52,072 nucleotides of DNA from Phycisphaerae bacterium. Lineage in GTDB: Bacteria > Planctomycetota > Phycisphaerae > SM23-33. The notes under the pieces were generated by a model. That model did not search any database. It worked only from the letters and a program-made list of their open reading frames with translations, and was not told where the DNA came from. Positions 18,594 to 27,417 of this stretch are shown here, one piece after another (the first letter of the stretch is position 1; each line of letters begins with the position of its first letter). The position numbers and the translations under genes are program-made. The stretch spans positions 1 through 52,072 of the forward strand of contig JAFGJE010000198.1 in assembly GCA_016929245.1 (NCBI GenBank). Reading direction: 5' to 3'.

Positions 18594-19499
18594 TCAGGAA
18601 CCCAACCATTGATGAAACAGTTTCCCCGCCAGCAGTACCGCGGCTGCCAGCACCACCGCGGCGAAGGCCCGGCGGAGTTTTTGGGCGTGGAGTTTCATGC
18701 ACAGCCACGCCCCCGCCTGCGCCCCGATACTGCTGCCGAGAAGCAGGCACAGGGAAATCAGAAGACTCACGTCATACCCAAAGCCTTTTTTCAACGTCCC
18801 CGCGACGGCGGCCAGCATCACCACCGCCAGACTGGTTCCGACGGCTTTGTGGGCGTCTAAACCGACCAGCAGCAGCAAAATCGGCACGAACAGCACACCC
18901 CCACCCACGCCGAACAGACCCGTCACGACGCCGACATCCAGCCCCACCACCAGCAGGCCGGGCAGGGACACGTGATCCAGCCCCGCACCGGTAAGGTTCA
19001 CGTAAGGTCCTAACGGCAGGCGCTGCACGGGCGTTTTCCCGCTGTGATGCTCCCGCCGGCCTCGAAACACCAACCAGGCGGTCGTCAGCAGCAGCACGAT
19101 GAACAGAACCGACATGATGGAACTGAAATACGCCTCATCCCCCCCCGCCACGCACACGATCAGCACTTCCTGGATATAATCCCCCGCCACGGCGCCGATC
19201 ATGCTCCCGCCGGCCAGGATCAACGCGGTTTTCCGGTCCACGTTGCCAGCGCGAATATGCTTCGGTAACCCCGCGGCGCTCGTGCCGACGATAAAACTCA
19301 GGCTGCTGCCGATGGCGATGGGATACGGAATCCCCAGGAGAACATACAGCAAAGGAACCACCAGAAACCCCCCGCCCACACCGAACAGGCCCGTCAGCAC
19401 CCCCACGACCAGCCCCAGTCCCGCCAGCGACGCCCACAACGCCGGGCCGTTCAGGTACGAGGAAAACTCCGGAAACAGGATGGCCTGCAGTTCGCTCAT
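18594..19499 (-). CDS. Sulfite exporter TauE/SafE family membrane protein
   Basis: Duplicated 'GLVVGVLTGLFGVGGGFLVVPLLYVLLGIP' / 'GVVTGLFGVGGGVLFVPILLLLVGL' motifs. Confidence 0.93.
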   Translation of the reverse strand: MSELQAILFPEFSSYLNGPALWASLAGLGLVVGVLTGLFGVGGGFLVVPLLYVLLGIPYPIAIGSSLSFIVGTSAAGLPKHIRAGNVDRKTALILAGGSMIGAVAGDYIQEVLIVCVAGGDEAYFSSIMSVLFIVLLLTTAWLVFRGRREHHSGKTPVQRLPLGPYVNLTGAGLDHVSLPGLLVVGLDVGVVTGLFGVGGGVLFVPILLLLVGLDAHKAVGTSLAVVMLAAVAGTLKKGFGYDVSLLISLCLLLGSSIGAQAGAWLCMKLHAQKLRRAFAAVVLAAAVLLAGKLFHQWLGS

Positions 19500-19841
19500 A
19501 CCTCCTCCCCCGCCGACGCGTTATCCCCGCGACGCGCCCGGCGCGTGAACAACCTCGCCATCGCCAATCCCCATAACAACGGCGCGACGACCAGAAGGAG
19601 CACACCAATCGTTCTTACCAGCCAGACCATGGACGTTCTCCGGACTATAACCGGCCAAACCATAGTGTAATGTCGCAACGGTTGCAAGAATCCAGGGATC
19701 GGAAAACTTCGGTTTTCCCCATGCCGCTCGTTACAATGGGAAACGTTTGTTATACAATACCCGTTCGTTTCATAATCCGAACCCGCGCAGGGGCTTTCCC
19801 GTTCCCCAGCCGACATTTTTACCAGGAAGGACGAAAACAGG

Positions 19842-20252
19842 ATGCCCACAATGGAATTCAACCTTCACACCCCGCGTCACGACGCGATGGTGGATATCAC
19901 CGCCGAGGTGTCGCGCTTCGTCGCGCAAACCGGCGTGCGGGAAGGGGTAGCCGTCATTTACACGCCCCACACGACGGCAGCGATCACCATCAACGAAAAC
20001 GCCGACCCGGACGTGGTGCACGACATGATCGCGCAATTCAACCAGATGGTTCCCTGGCGACAGCCGTTCTTCGACCACGGGGAAGGCAACAGCGCCGCGC
20101 ACGTGAAAAGCTCGATGATCGGCGCGAGCGAAACGGTTCCCGTCGTCGACGGCAGGCTGACGCTGGGGACGTGGCAGGGACTCTACTTCTGCGAATTCGA
20201 CGGTCCCAGAAGCCGCCGCGTGCGCGTGACGGTTTTAGGGAATCCGGAGTGA
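19842..20252 (+). CDS. YjbQ family protein (UPF0047)
   Basis: 'GVAVIYTPHTTAAITINENADPDVVHDM', 'HVKSSMIGASETVPVVDGRLTLGTWQGLYFCEFDGPRSRRVRVTVLG'. Confidence 0.95.
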   Translation: MPTMEFNLHTPRHDAMVDITAEVSRFVAQTGVREGVAVIYTPHTTAAITINENADPDVVHDMIAQFNQMVPWRQPFFDHGEGNSAAHVKSSMIGASETVPVVDGRLTLGTWQGLYFCEFDGPRSRRVRVTVLGNPE

Positions 20253-20307
20253 TGATAAACTGAAAAAACAACATCTTCGATCGAAAGACTTCACCTTAAG
20301 CACGGAG

Positions 20308-20574
20308 TTATGATACGCCTTTTAAAAAAGGACCGACAAACAAAAAAACAATTCCAAACAGTATGATAGCAATACCAACAATAATTCGCATCCATCCTTT
20401 TCGTACAGCGGTTTTTCCATAATATTCGCCGCTTCGCCCCAGCAGCCTATTGAACCGTTGTTGTTTCCATCCGTCACGAGCGTATCGAGTTTTCACTGAA
20501 ATATACCCAGCGACAATCACGAGAATTCCCATTACGAGTGATACCATAAAGACAATTACGCGTTCCATTCCCAT
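20308..20574 (-). CDS. Hypothetical small membrane protein
   Basis: 88 aa, two predicted TM segments. Confidence 0.55.
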   Translation of the reverse strand: MGMERVIVFMVSLVMGILVIVAGYISVKTRYARDGWKQQRFNRLLGRSGEYYGKTAVRKGWMRIIVGIAIILFGIVFLFVGPFLKGVS

Positions 20575-20586
20575 AAAATAATCCCT

Positions 20587-21420
20587 TTATCCCTGGAGTT
20601 CCGCTTTTCGTTTTTCGACCATCGCCTTGCGGTCGGCGGGCATGTCGGGTTCCGCGAGTAGCGCGTCGCAGCCTTCGACGAAGAAATCCTTCGCGAAATC
20701 GCGATCGTAGACTCGCTGTTCCGGGCTGCGGGACCGGGCGGTCTTCAAAAATCCCTCGAACTCGCCGAAATAACTGCCGTAGATGTGGAACGAGTCGGCG
20801 ATGTGCATATACTCGCCCGGCTCGACGCCGACCGCCTCAGCCACCATCTTTTGCAGTTCGCAGAACGCGTACATGTTCATAAACGCGGCCTTGAACGCGT
20901 CGTTGGATCGCATGTGGACGTTCATGTGTAATCGCCCGTCGGCTTCCGAGACGCGAAACCACATCCGCTGGAGGCAGGACGGGTCGCCGATATTCATATC
21001 GTTCCACACCTGCCACGTGACCGCCTGCGCGCGGCGCGTGTGGCCGGCTTCCTTGAGTTTCTCGATCACGCCGGCGATCTGGTCGTACACGCCCTTCTCC
21101 GGAACGCGATACTCGAACAGCCGCTCGTGGTACGTGTATTCCCACTTTCCGACCGACGGGTCCACCCAGTGATCGTGCACGCCGTAGAGCACCTCGCCGC
21201 GATACTTCTCCAGGTCATCGAGCCCGCCCGGAAACGCCCGGTGAATGCCCGGTTCCTCGAACGGCTTGCGGACGTGAATCAGCGCGGTCACGTCCCGGCT
21301 TTTCGGATCGTCGGGCTTGTCGTACTCGGTGGCGAACTGCTCCCCTTCTTCCCAGCAGGCGATGACGGCCTTCTCCCACGCGAACGGTAAATAATCCTCG
21401 ACGATGTGAATTGATTTCAT
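20587..21420 (-). CDS. Thymidylate-synthase-family protein
   Basis: 'DPSCLQRMWFRVSEADGRLHMNVHMRSNDAFKAAFMNMYAFCELQKMVAEAVGVEPGEYMHIADSFHIYGSY' resembles the ThyA core (PCHxxxQF, RSxD, FNI, HxY). Start MKSIHIVEDY at 21420. Confidence 0.72.
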   Translation of the reverse strand: MKSIHIVEDYLPFAWEKAVIACWEEGEQFATEYDKPDDPKSRDVTALIHVRKPFEEPGIHRAFPGGLDDLEKYRGEVLYGVHDHWVDPSVGKWEYTYHERLFEYRVPEKGVYDQIAGVIEKLKEAGHTRRAQAVTWQVWNDMNIGDPSCLQRMWFRVSEADGRLHMNVHMRSNDAFKAAFMNMYAFCELQKMVAEAVGVEPGEYMHIADSFHIYGSYFGEFEGFLKTARSRSPEQRVYDRDFAKDFFVEGCDALLAEPDMPADRKAMVEKRKAELQG

Positions 21421-21519
21421 CCTTGGTACTCCTCGTGCAACGGGGTGTTCCATCACAACCCGAAAAAGACTCTACCCGACCGACACGAATTAAGCAAGCC
21501 CGCACTAAAACAGGTGCGC

Positions 21520-21606
21520 GTGGCACCTTCAACCGTCGCTTCGACGGTTGTGGGTGCCGTTACTCCAAAGCACCCACAAGCGAGAAGACTCGCTTGAAGG
21601 TGCCAC
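21520..21606. repeat. Cloverleaf-forming hairpin repeat, family C
   Basis: Outer GTGGCACCTTCAA/TTGAAGGTGCCAC (13 bp perfect) enclosing three perfect hairpins of 8, 8 and 7 bp. Confidence 0.95.
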
Positions 21607-21673
21607 GAATGTCTCCGCCCATAATGCCGACGCCCCCTTCCCATTTCCCCTTATCTCCGATACACTTACACCC

Positions 21674-22222
21674 ATGATGTCACACGAAAATCCAAATACG
21701 CAAGACACCGTCGTTCTGGGCGAGGGGAAATATTTCACCTTTCTGCGGACGGGATGCTGGGAATATATCAAACCGAAGAATTTCACCGGCGTGGTGCTGA
21801 TCGTACCGATCACCGACGACGGGAAGGTGGTGCTCATCGAGCAGTACCGCACGCCCGTGGGAGGCAAGGTGATCGAAATCCCCGCGGGACTGATCGGCGA
21901 CCAGGAGCACCTCGCCGACGAAGACCACGCCGTCGGCGCCAACCGCGAACTGCACGAGGAAACCGGCTACGAGGCCGCGACGATGGAACTGCTGACCAAC
22001 GGCCCACCGTCGGCGGGGTCGAACACCGTGATGCTGTCGATCTACAAAGCGACCGGCCTGAAGAAAACCGGCCCCGGCGGCGGCGACCACACCGAAGACA
22101 TCACCGTACACGAAGTGCCCATCCCCGAACTCCGCGCCTGGCTGAAGCGGCGCGAAGCGAAGGGCAACATCATCGACCTGAAAGTCTACGCGGGTCTGTT
22201 CCTCGCGGGGATTATGGCTTGA
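21674..22222 (+). CDS. NUDIX hydrolase, ADP-ribose pyrophosphatase-like
   Basis: Nudix box 'GLIGDQEHLADEDHAVGANRELHEETGYEA'; start MMSHENPN at 21674. Confidence 0.9.
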   Translation: MMSHENPNTQDTVVLGEGKYFTFLRTGCWEYIKPKNFTGVVLIVPITDDGKVVLIEQYRTPVGGKVIEIPAGLIGDQEHLADEDHAVGANRELHEETGYEAATMELLTNGPPSAGSNTVMLSIYKATGLKKTGPGGGDHTEDITVHEVPIPELRAWLKRREAKGNIIDLKVYAGLFLAGIMA

Positions 22223-22236
22223 TATCCGCCCGTGTG

Positions 22237-22284
22237 CTTGGCGGAGCACACCTATGGTATTCCTTCGGAACCTGCTCCGCCAAG
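22237..22284. repeat. Hairpin repeat family B
   Basis: CTTGGCGGAGCA / TGCTCCGCCAAG, 12-bp perfect arms, 24-nt loop. Confidence 0.75.
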
Positions 22285-22334
22285 GAAATCCGCGTCTTCA
22301 TACAAAAACCATTGATAGGCATTGCGACACTCCA

Positions 22335-23789
22335 ATGAAAATAGCACTCCTTGCCGATCTGCATTACGGGGAAAAAGGTCCGCTTCCCCAGCGGCGTTGC
22401 GAAATTGCCCCAACTCTCCTGAAACGGGCGGTTGCTCGTTTGAACCGGCTGATTCAGCCGGACGTCGTTCTCCTGCCGGGCGATCTGCTGAACGACGGCG
22501 ACGCGACCGACGCCCCGGACCGCCTGGCGGAACTGCGAACGATTCTCGAGAAGCTGGTTTGTCCCTATCTCGTGATTCCGGGCAATCACGACAACGCGGC
22601 TGACGATTTTTACCGCGTGTTTGATCGGCCCGGCGAGTTTATGGAGATCGCCGGTGTGCGATTCGTTTCGTTCGTGGATCCCGAAGAGCCCGGCTACAAC
22701 GCCCGGCGGGAGGCCGTCCAACTCGAACGCTTCCACCTCGCCCGGCGCGGGTTTGACGGGCCGATCGTCGCCGTGCAACACACCTGCCTGTTCCCGCCGG
22801 GAACAACCGACGCGCCGTACAACTACACCAACGCCCCGGAGATCATCGCCGCCATGCGGGCCGCCGGGATCGCGCTGTCCGTCAGCGGCCATTACCACAA
22901 GGGTACGGAAACCATCCGCGACGGCGATATCACGTTCGTCAACGCGCCGGCGCTGTGCGAAATTCCGTTCCCCTTCCTCGTCATCACGATGGTAAACGGG
23001 CGGATCGAAACGCGACGACACGAGCTTTCCATGCCGCGGGAGATGCAATTATTCGACGGCCATGTGCATACGCAACTGGCCTACTGCAACGACAACATGA
23101 CCGTGAAAAGCGCCATCGAGTTAGCCGAAGATTTCGGCCTGGCCGGCTTCGCTTTCACGGAACATTCCGGACAACTGTATTTCAGCCCGGAGGAGTTCTG
23201 GGGCAAAACGTGCTACCAGACCGGCCTTAATGGCGCGACAAGCCAAAACAATCGCATACTGGACTACCTCGCGATGAAGCAACAGTACGAACGGGATTCC
23301 GTCCGCTTCGGCCTGGAGGCCGACTTTGATTATCAGGGAAATATTCTGATCCCGCCGGAGGATCGCGCGCAGTTCGATTATATCCTCGGCGCCGTCCACT
23401 CCCTGCCGTCGCTGACGAAAGACGCACCGCCCATGAGGGAAACGCTCGATACGTTTTTGGTTCTCGTGGAGAAGATGCTCTCCCAGGAGATCGACGTGCT
23501 GGCCCATCCGTTTCGCATATTTCGCCGCGGCGGCTGGGATACGCCCGAAGAGCTGTTCGCGGCCACTGCTCAACTGTTGCGGAAATACGGGGTAGCGTCC
23601 GAGATCAATTTCCACACCAACGAACCGCCCGTCGAATTCGTGCGCCAGTGCCTGAAATACGACGTGAAACTCTCCTTCGGCAGCGATTCGCACGACTTAT
23701 CCGAATTGGGCGATTTTTCCTACCATCTGAACCTGCTGAAGCAGGCCGGCTTCGACGGCGATCTGACCGACGTCCTATTGCCAAGATAA
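22335..23789 (+). CDS. Fusion of calcineurin-like metallophosphoesterase and PHP-domain phosphoesterase
   Basis: N-term 'MKIALLADLHYG...LLPGDLLNDG...VIPGNHDN...VSGHYHKG'; C-term PHP 'LFDGHVHTQLAYCNDNMTVKSAIELAEDFGLAGFAFTEHSG... LAHPFRIFRR...SFGSDSHDLSELGDF'. Confidence 0.9.
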   Translation: MKIALLADLHYGEKGPLPQRRCEIAPTLLKRAVARLNRLIQPDVVLLPGDLLNDGDATDAPDRLAELRTILEKLVCPYLVIPGNHDNAADDFYRVFDRPGEFMEIAGVRFVSFVDPEEPGYNARREAVQLERFHLARRGFDGPIVAVQHTCLFPPGTTDAPYNYTNAPEIIAAMRAAGIALSVSGHYHKGTETIRDGDITFVNAPALCEIPFPFLVITMVNGRIETRRHELSMPREMQLFDGHVHTQLAYCNDNMTVKSAIELAEDFGLAGFAFTEHSGQLYFSPEEFWGKTCYQTGLNGATSQNNRILDYLAMKQQYERDSVRFGLEADFDYQGNILIPPEDRAQFDYILGAVHSLPSLTKDAPPMRETLDTFLVLVEKMLSQEIDVLAHPFRIFRRGGWDTPEELFAATAQLLRKYGVASEINFHTNEPPVEFVRQCLKYDVKLSFGSDSHDLSELGDFSYHLNLLKQAGFDGDLTDVLLPR

Positions 23790-23853
23790 AAATAGCCACA
23801 AAGGAAGATTAAGTTCCTTGGTTTGCTGACATTCCTTGTCAAGGAGAAGAAAA

Positions 23854-24252
23854 ATGATTTTGTACAAGAAGCGAAGCAAATATAAATACAATCTGCGCTC
23901 TGATACGAAATATTCGACCAACCTTGACGTTGAAAATCCGGCGGATTTGGGATTCCTTGCCATCACCTCGGCCGGTGAATTAACCATACGAAAAGGATAT
24001 TCCTGGGACGGCCCCAGCGGGCCGACCCTCGACACGAAAAATTTCATGCGAGGCTCCCTGGTGCACGACGCCTTGTATCAACTGATGCGAGAAGAAATCC
24101 TGCCGCAAAGCGCCAGAAAACGAGCCGACGAAATCCTGCGGGACATCTGCCGCGAATGCGGCATGTCAAAATTTCGAGCATGGTACGTATATCAAGCCGT
24201 AAGACTCTTCGCCGCCTACTACGCCAAACCCGATCTGTTACAGGCGCCGTAA
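23854..24252 (+). CDS. DUF1353-like (phage-type) small protein
   Basis: 'ITIRKGYSWDGPSGPTLDTKNFMRGSLVHDALYQLMRE'-like signature; SD AAGGAGAAG before ATG 23854. Confidence 0.6.
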   Translation: MILYKKRSKYKYNLRSDTKYSTNLDVENPADLGFLAITSAGELTIRKGYSWDGPSGPTLDTKNFMRGSLVHDALYQLMREEILPQSARKRADEILRDICRECGMSKFRAWYVYQAVRLFAAYYAKPDLLQAP

Positions 24253-24265
24253 TACATATCAAATC

Positions 24266-25366
24266 TTATTGAGTCCATTTGCATTCCACGTCCAGGCATT
24301 GGGCGAAGCGCAGGGATTCCATGGTGAAACCTAATCCCGTCACAAGTTGCGGTGCGGGGAGTCGGCCTTCGTTGTCGGGTTCGGGATACTCGTAATGCGC
24401 GCCGCCTTCGGGTTCGGCGAGGTGCTCGAAGATAGCCTCCATCGCCCGCTGAATCGATTCCCGCACTTCCTGACGATACTCGCCGCTTTGCAGCGAATAC
24501 TCGGCTAGCATCTGAATGGCATCCATGTTCGCGCACATGCCGCCGTCGTGGAACAATCCGTCGGGGCGTTGCAGATCTAGCGTGCTCCGGATGATCTTTT
24601 TCTGATGGCCGATGGGTTCCTGCAGGCCCATCGGGTAGAGCGTGAAGACGAGGATGTTGTTTCGGTGTCCTCGCATCGCCCAGCCGGGATCGTCATGCCG
24701 GCCTATGAATCCCGTCGTCTCGTCGCGGAGGGAAATCAGGTACGCGAAGATCGTCTCGATATACTCGTCCCAATCGCAGCCCGTCAGCAGGCGATACAGC
24801 GCGAGATATTGCGTGATCTCCTTCACCCCGGCCCGGGGATTTTTTGATATGCAATGCTCCATCCATGTGTGCAGGTTGTCGCCCATTTGCGGCGCCCAAC
24901 CGAATCGGGGGAGCTTGTCCAATCCCTGCGCGATCGGCTGGGAGGGCAGGTTCAGAATCTTCAGCGCCCGCGGCAGGTACAGATATCCGTCGTGCAGCCG
25001 CCAGGCGCCGACGCGCGTGGATTCGTGATTGTCGATCCCCTGGTAGAGTTCCAGTTCGGGATTGTAATAGGAATCGATCGTGCGTCGGATTTTCTCCCGG
25101 TCGGCCCGGACGCGCCGCAGCAGATCGCTATCCCCCAATTGCGCTAACATCCGAAGGCCGCAGTATAAGGACCGCGCCGTAAACGGCGCGTCGATAGCCG
25201 CGGATTCCCGGAAAGTGGCTGTCTGGTCGTCCGCCTGGTAGCAAGTTTTCAGAAATTGCAGAACCCAACGGCGGAATGTCTCATCCAGGCCGGGCAGCGG
25301 CTGAAGCTGAGGCCGGATTTCCTCCAGCAGACCACCGCGCGGCATGGATGTCCACGGGCAACTCAT
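24266..25366 (-). CDS. Hypothetical protein, possibly alpha/alpha-toroid
   Basis: Long helical-repeat-like ORF; ATGA overlap with the upstream C45 peptidase gene. Confidence 0.65.
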   Translation of the reverse strand: MSCPWTSMPRGGLLEEIRPQLQPLPGLDETFRRWVLQFLKTCYQADDQTATFRESAAIDAPFTARSLYCGLRMLAQLGDSDLLRRVRADREKIRRTIDSYYNPELELYQGIDNHESTRVGAWRLHDGYLYLPRALKILNLPSQPIAQGLDKLPRFGWAPQMGDNLHTWMEHCISKNPRAGVKEITQYLALYRLLTGCDWDEYIETIFAYLISLRDETTGFIGRHDDPGWAMRGHRNNILVFTLYPMGLQEPIGHQKKIIRSTLDLQRPDGLFHDGGMCANMDAIQMLAEYSLQSGEYRQEVRESIQRAMEAIFEHLAEPEGGAHYEYPEPDNEGRLPAPQLVTGLGFTMESLRFAQCLDVECKWTQ

Positions 25367-26376
25367 AAAGAATATTCCTGATATTCGTTTTCGCACGGCG
25401 GGCCATGGGCGATCAGCGCCTTGCGCTGCCAACAAAGCGAGATCATGGAATACACCGTCACCGAACCGTGCGAACCGCCGTGCCGGCAGGGCGCCCAGGG
25501 TTCATGGCCGGCGAGAAGCTGCTTCACGTCCTCCACGTCCTTCGGCGGATGGTTCTCCTCCACCCAGCGGAGATATCCCCAGCGATACTCGCAGATGGGT
25601 TTCTTGACGGGGTGGCGCAGGTCGGCCGATTCAAATCCCTTCGCTTTGAACAGGTTCGTCGAGTAGATGAACGGTTTATTCTCGTCCCGCACGGCGATAT
25701 GCGGCAAGGCGGCTTCGATGATCGCGACGTTCCCCTCCGCGTCGCCGGCGGCGAAGCTGATGCCCTTCCCGGCCCAGGTTCCATCCCGCAAACCCGCGAT
25801 CAACTCGCGGACGCTCCGGCAGGTGCGCATCAGGCCGTACAGGCGCAGGCGGAAATCCAGACATCCTTCCGGCGGGGGAAACACCGATCCGACCGATCCG
25901 GACGTCACCGCCAGTCCCGCTTCGTTGATCATGTTGTATCCCGTCAGCCAGCCGGGCTGGGCGACCTGCACGAACGCCATACCTTCGGAGGGCCTGCACC
26001 GGCGGATGAGATATTGCATCCAGGTCGCCTCCTTGGGCGAAAGGTCGGTGTTTTTCGCGACAATCGGACCTTCGGGCGTCGTTCGCACCGCCAGAGGCGT
26101 GCAGCCTTCCTCGTCGAACACGTCAACCTGGTTGATGCTCAGTACCTGCCGCACATCTACTCCCGCGCCGCGGGCGATGCCCTTCAGCTCTTCCAGCACC
26201 TCCGGATGCCGGGTGGCGATCACCTGCCGCGCCTCCTCAACTGCCTTCGGCGTAAGGAGCAGAGAGGGATTCCGCTCAAAGCGAATCTCAAAATCCCGAC
26301 GGATGATCTCCCGCGCCTGTTCACCGAAAGCCTCTCCCAGTTGACGATTTGTTCCCGCAATGTCCAGAAATTCCAT
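25363..26376 (-). CDS. C45 family peptidase / acyl-CoA:6-APA acyltransferase-like
   Basis: 'RGAGVDVRQVLSINQVDVFDEEGCTPLAVRTTPEGPIVAKNTDLSP...QPGWLTGYNMINEAGLAVTSGSV'. Confidence 0.85.
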   Translation of the reverse strand: MEFLDIAGTNRQLGEAFGEQAREIIRRDFEIRFERNPSLLLTPKAVEEARQVIATRHPEVLEELKGIARGAGVDVRQVLSINQVDVFDEEGCTPLAVRTTPEGPIVAKNTDLSPKEATWMQYLIRRCRPSEGMAFVQVAQPGWLTGYNMINEAGLAVTSGSVGSVFPPPEGCLDFRLRLYGLMRTCRSVRELIAGLRDGTWAGKGISFAAGDAEGNVAIIEAALPHIAVRDENKPFIYSTNLFKAKGFESADLRHPVKKPICEYRWGYLRWVEENHPPKDVEDVKQLLAGHEPWAPCRHGGSHGSVTVYSMISLCWQRKALIAHGPPCENEYQEYSL

Positions 26377-26635
26377 AACCCTCTTTTATATCAACCGCTT
26401 AGCAAATGCAATGTCCTATAGGAAAAAATCGTCCTTCAAACACAACCAAAACGTTTCATCGTATAGTTGACAAGTTAACAATACCTTAATGTCTTCTTCC
26501 ATCAGGATTTACTCGGTTTTCTCATTAAACTTCCCCTCCGGCGCTCCGATATAGAACGGTATCAATGCTTTATCTCACGGCAGTCGGATAAGCATTCCAG
26601 GGTTGGATTTCATAAGAACAACAGAAGGGAAATCC

Positions 26636-27415
26636 ATGAATATCGGTATGGTCGGTGGCGGCCGGGCGGCGGCCGTCCTGATGGACTACTTCACGCGGAT
26701 TCCCTCCGTGGATGTCGGTATTCTTTGCGACCTGAGCGAAGACGCCCCCGGAGTCTTACGTGCCCGCGAGTTGGGAATCAAGACCACCAAAGACCTTTCC
26801 AATGTGCTGCGCTGGTCTCAACTCGAAATCCTGGTCGAACTGACGGGGTCGTCGGGGGTGCAGGCGAAGATTTTCCGGGCGCGTCAGGAAACGGACAGTC
26901 ATTGGGACGTGATCACCTCCGGCGGGGCGAAAATTCTGTGCGAAATGATCGACGCCCAAACCCGACAGATCGGGGGAATCGCCGAAGACATCTGCCGTCA
27001 ACTGAAGGATCTGAGTTCCCAGGCCGGCCACGCCCAAACGCGAATCCACACCGCCGACGGAAACGTCGCCAAATTGCTGCGCGAGGCGCATATGGTCACC
27101 GTCAACGGACGGATCGAAGCCAGCCGGCTCGGACAAGCCGGCGCCGGGTTCGCCGCCCTGGTCGGTCGCCTGGACGACCTGATCAAACAGATCACCGAAG
27201 CGGCGAAGGACATTTCCGCCGCCTCGGACGAGAACCGCTCCATGCTCGAACAACTCTCCCGGAGCGAACAACATCTCCGCGAACAGCTCGTGCAGGGAAA
27301 TACCACACAAAACGAACCCACCGCCGCGCCGGCGAAATCCGTCGGCAAAATGAAGGATCCCGCCCCGCCGAAGACCAAAGACACCGCACCGCTAGGCGAA
27401 CTCCTCCGCGTGTAA
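26636..27415 (+). CDS. Rossmann NAD-binding-like domain fused to MCP-signalling-like helices (soluble)
   Basis: 'MNIGMVGGGRAAAVLMDYF...SVDVGILCDLSEDAPGVLRARELGIKTTKDL' plus 'VNGRIEASRLGQAGAGFAALVGRLDDLIKQITEAAKDI'. Confidence 0.75.
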   Translation: MNIGMVGGGRAAAVLMDYFTRIPSVDVGILCDLSEDAPGVLRARELGIKTTKDLSNVLRWSQLEILVELTGSSGVQAKIFRARQETDSHWDVITSGGAKILCEMIDAQTRQIGGIAEDICRQLKDLSSQAGHAQTRIHTADGNVAKLLREAHMVTVNGRIEASRLGQAGAGFAALVGRLDDLIKQITEAAKDISAASDENRSMLEQLSRSEQHLREQLVQGNTTQNEPTAAPAKSVGKMKDPAPPKTKDTAPLGELLRV

Positions 27416-27417
27416 GT

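Noticed and set aside
21520-21606. Cloverleaf as a tRNA gene
   Set aside because: Length and arms look tRNA-like, but the outer stem is 13 bp and there is no GTTCRA T-loop, no D-loop GG and no plausible anticodon arm context.
23854-24252. Prophage remnant (DUF1353-like protein)
   Set aside because: Only one phage-type protein; no integrase, capsid, lysis genes or att-like repeats nearby.
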